From assembly GCA_036245525.1 (NCBI GenBank), contig BTPG01000004.1:164964008-165028007 (forward strand): DNA of 64,000 bases, in the 5' to 3' direction. Position numbers and translations under genes: made by a program. The stretch is from Semisulcospira habei (Eukaryota; Mollusca; Gastropoda; Semisulcospiridae). Positions 62,456 to 64,000 of the stretch are shown here, piece by piece. The notes beneath the pieces were generated by a model. The model was not told where the DNA came from and did no database searches. It saw only the letters and a list, made by a program, of their open reading frames with translations. Position 1 is the first letter of the stretch, and each line of letters begins with the position of its first letter.

Positions 62456-64000
62456 CACAGAGAGTGCTGATGGGCTGGGAACCTCTTGGGCCAAGAATTA
62501 TCACAGCAGCCTTTAGAACCAAGAAAAAGCTCAAGCTGAACGTCATCCAGTGTTATGCGCCCACCAATGACAGTGACGAGGAAGAGAAACAAGAGTTCTA
62601 CGACCGACTCCAGAGTGCCGTCGTGGACAATTGTGCGGAGCGAGACATCACCATCGTCATGGGCGATTTTAATGCCAAAATAGAGGAGGACAACACCGGA
62701 TATGAAGAGGTGATGGGGAGACAGGGACTAGGCTCGGAGATGAGTGAGAACGGGGAGAGGTTTGTAGACTTTTGCGCTCTAAACCGACTTGTCATTGGAG
62801 GCAGCATCTTCCCACACAGAAGAATACACAAAGCAACTTGGGTCTCACCTGACCATACAACAGAGAACCATTGGCAAGAAATTTAGAAGATCCCTTCAAG
62901 ATGTTCGAGTGAGGAGGGGAGCAGATGTCACCTCAGACCACCATCTGCTTACCTTAAGAATGAAGCTCAAGCTAAAGAAAAGCCGCACAGAGACAACAAG
63001 AAGACAGCACTATAATGTAGGCCTCCTGAGGGAAACTGGAGTTAGAGAAGAGTTCAAACTGGTGCTGTCCAACCGGTTTCAAGCGCTACAGGAGCTAGTA
63101 AATAAAGAGGAGGCGGTCACCACAGAGCAGCAGTGGAAGGCAGTTAGAGAGGCGCTGAACTCAACCTGCAAAGACACTGTAGGGTTCAGGAAACACCACC
63201 ACAAGGACTGGCTGTCGGCACAGACCTTGAAGAAGATAGAAGCGAGGAAGCAGAAGAAAGCAGCGGTCAACAACAGTCGCACGAGAGCAGCCAAAGTAAG
63301 GGCACAGGAGGAATACTCGGAAGCCAACCGCGAGGTGAAGAGGAGTATCAGGGCAGACAAGAGGGCCTACACAGACAGCCTGGCAGCAGAGGCAGAAAAG
63401 GCAGCAGGCAGCGGCAACATGAAACAGCTCTACGACTTTACCAGAAGATTGTCGGGTAAGTATGGCCATACAGAAAGACCAGTAAAAGACAAAGAAGGCA
63501 AGCCTATTGCAGACAGAGCAGACCAACTCGACAGATGGGCCGAGTATTTTGAAGAGTTACTGAACAGACCTAGCCCACCTGACCCCCCCCCCCCGACATC
63601 CAGCCGGCAGAGACCGACCTACCCATCAGCTGTGACAGACCCAGCCGGGAAGAGATCAGAAGAGCAGTGGCATTTTTGAAGAATGGCAAAGCAGCAGGGC
63701 CAGATGGCATCCCAGCGGAGTCTCTGAAAGCAGACCTAGAGACAACAGTGGAGATGCTGTACCCACTGTTTGGAAAGATCTGGGAAGAGGAGGTGATGCC
63801 AGCTGACTGGAAGGAGGGGTACCTAATCAAGCTTCCCAAGAAAGGCAACCTCAGCAAGTGTTCCAACTACAGAGGAATCACCTTGCTGTCAGTACCAGGA
63901 AAGGTCTTTAACAGGATCATCCTAGAGAGAATGAAGAGCTCCGTTGACCCCCAGCTGAGAGACCAGCAAGCAGGATTCAGGAAGAACCGATCATGTACAG
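62456..64000 (+). pseudogene. LINE endonuclease-reverse transcriptase, truncated and frame-shifted, runs off window
   Basis: Begins inside an apurinic-type endonuclease: VLMGWEPLGPRII, LNVIQCYAPTNDSDEEEKQE, VMGDFNAKIE, ENGERFVDFCALNRLVIGGS and RIHKATWVSPDHTTEN. A deletion of about 17 nt at 62867 then changes the frame. It resumes GKKFRRSLQDVRVRRGADVT and SDHHLLTLRMKLKLKKSRTE (the SDH endonuclease motif), then a linker of Lys/Arg/Ala-rich helices to 63585. A C run (63587-63595) shifts the frame again, and RT starts: FLKNGKAAGPDGIPAESLK, KKGNLSKCSNYRGITLL and RDQQAGFRKNRSCT at the window end. The N-terminal part of the endonuclease is missing. Similar to widespread RTE/CR1-like elements annotated as craniofacial development protein 2-like. 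Confidence 0.85.

Noticed and set aside
62265..62516. Cys/Val-rich ORF at 62.3 kb
   Set aside because: It is translation of a TG/TATGCG microsatellite.

Overview
The window is metazoan nuclear DNA. It carries spliced exons of a UBAC1-like ubiquitin-adaptor gene, tyrosine-recombinase (DIRS-type) retrotransposons, several LINE fragments and many small palindromic repeats. No bacterial operon, CRISPR array or rRNA gene is visible. A marine invertebrate, possibly a mollusc, is a guess from the repeat mix, not a result.

About 43 of the 64 kb is DIRS DNA in three blocks. Block 1 (1-6484, element A, + strand) is cut by the window start. Block 2 (7146-30301) is a nested set: a decayed element C (+) interrupted by a short retroposon (7165-7542), by two near-identical 6.1-kb non-autonomous DIRS derivatives, N1 (9901-15997) and N2 (17186-23267), and by element D (23529-30278, - strand), which itself carries a second copy of the short retroposon (24964-25348). 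Block 3 (32298-45651, element E, +) contains element B (32615-38642, - strand, with all reading frames open), a foldback element with 370-bp arms (39364-40645) and a 5'-truncated RTE-type LINE (44056-44411). Autonomous elements encode Gag (Cys-rich N-terminus, Arg/Ser-rich middle), RT-RNase H-Dam-like methyltransferase, and a tyrosine recombinase (YR) in overlapping frames. Termini are inverted repeats. An internal complementary region (ICR) near the 3' end equals the reverse complement of the two element ends joined through a shared AAA/TTT.

The host gene reads on the + strand: exons at 31919-32005 (UBA domain), 46094-46232, and 49230-49726 (last coding exon, with a long Thr/Ser/Asn-rich tail). 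The 14.1-kb intron between the first two is almost entirely element E. Block 2 lies upstream, probably in an earlier intron. Downstream (49.7-62.4 kb) is non-coding DNA with hairpin MITEs, a motif array of about 175-bp period and LINE remnants. A LINE with endonuclease and RT sequence runs off the right edge.

The strongest unusual signal is in the 3' arms of N1 and N2. A 200-202-bp segment between the ICR and the right terminus lies in opposite orientations in the two copies, flanked by 57-nt inverted repeats. This looks like an inversion at DIRS recombination sequences. In addition, two of the three reconstructable DIRS-into-DIRS insertions hit the ICR or terminus of another DIRS element.
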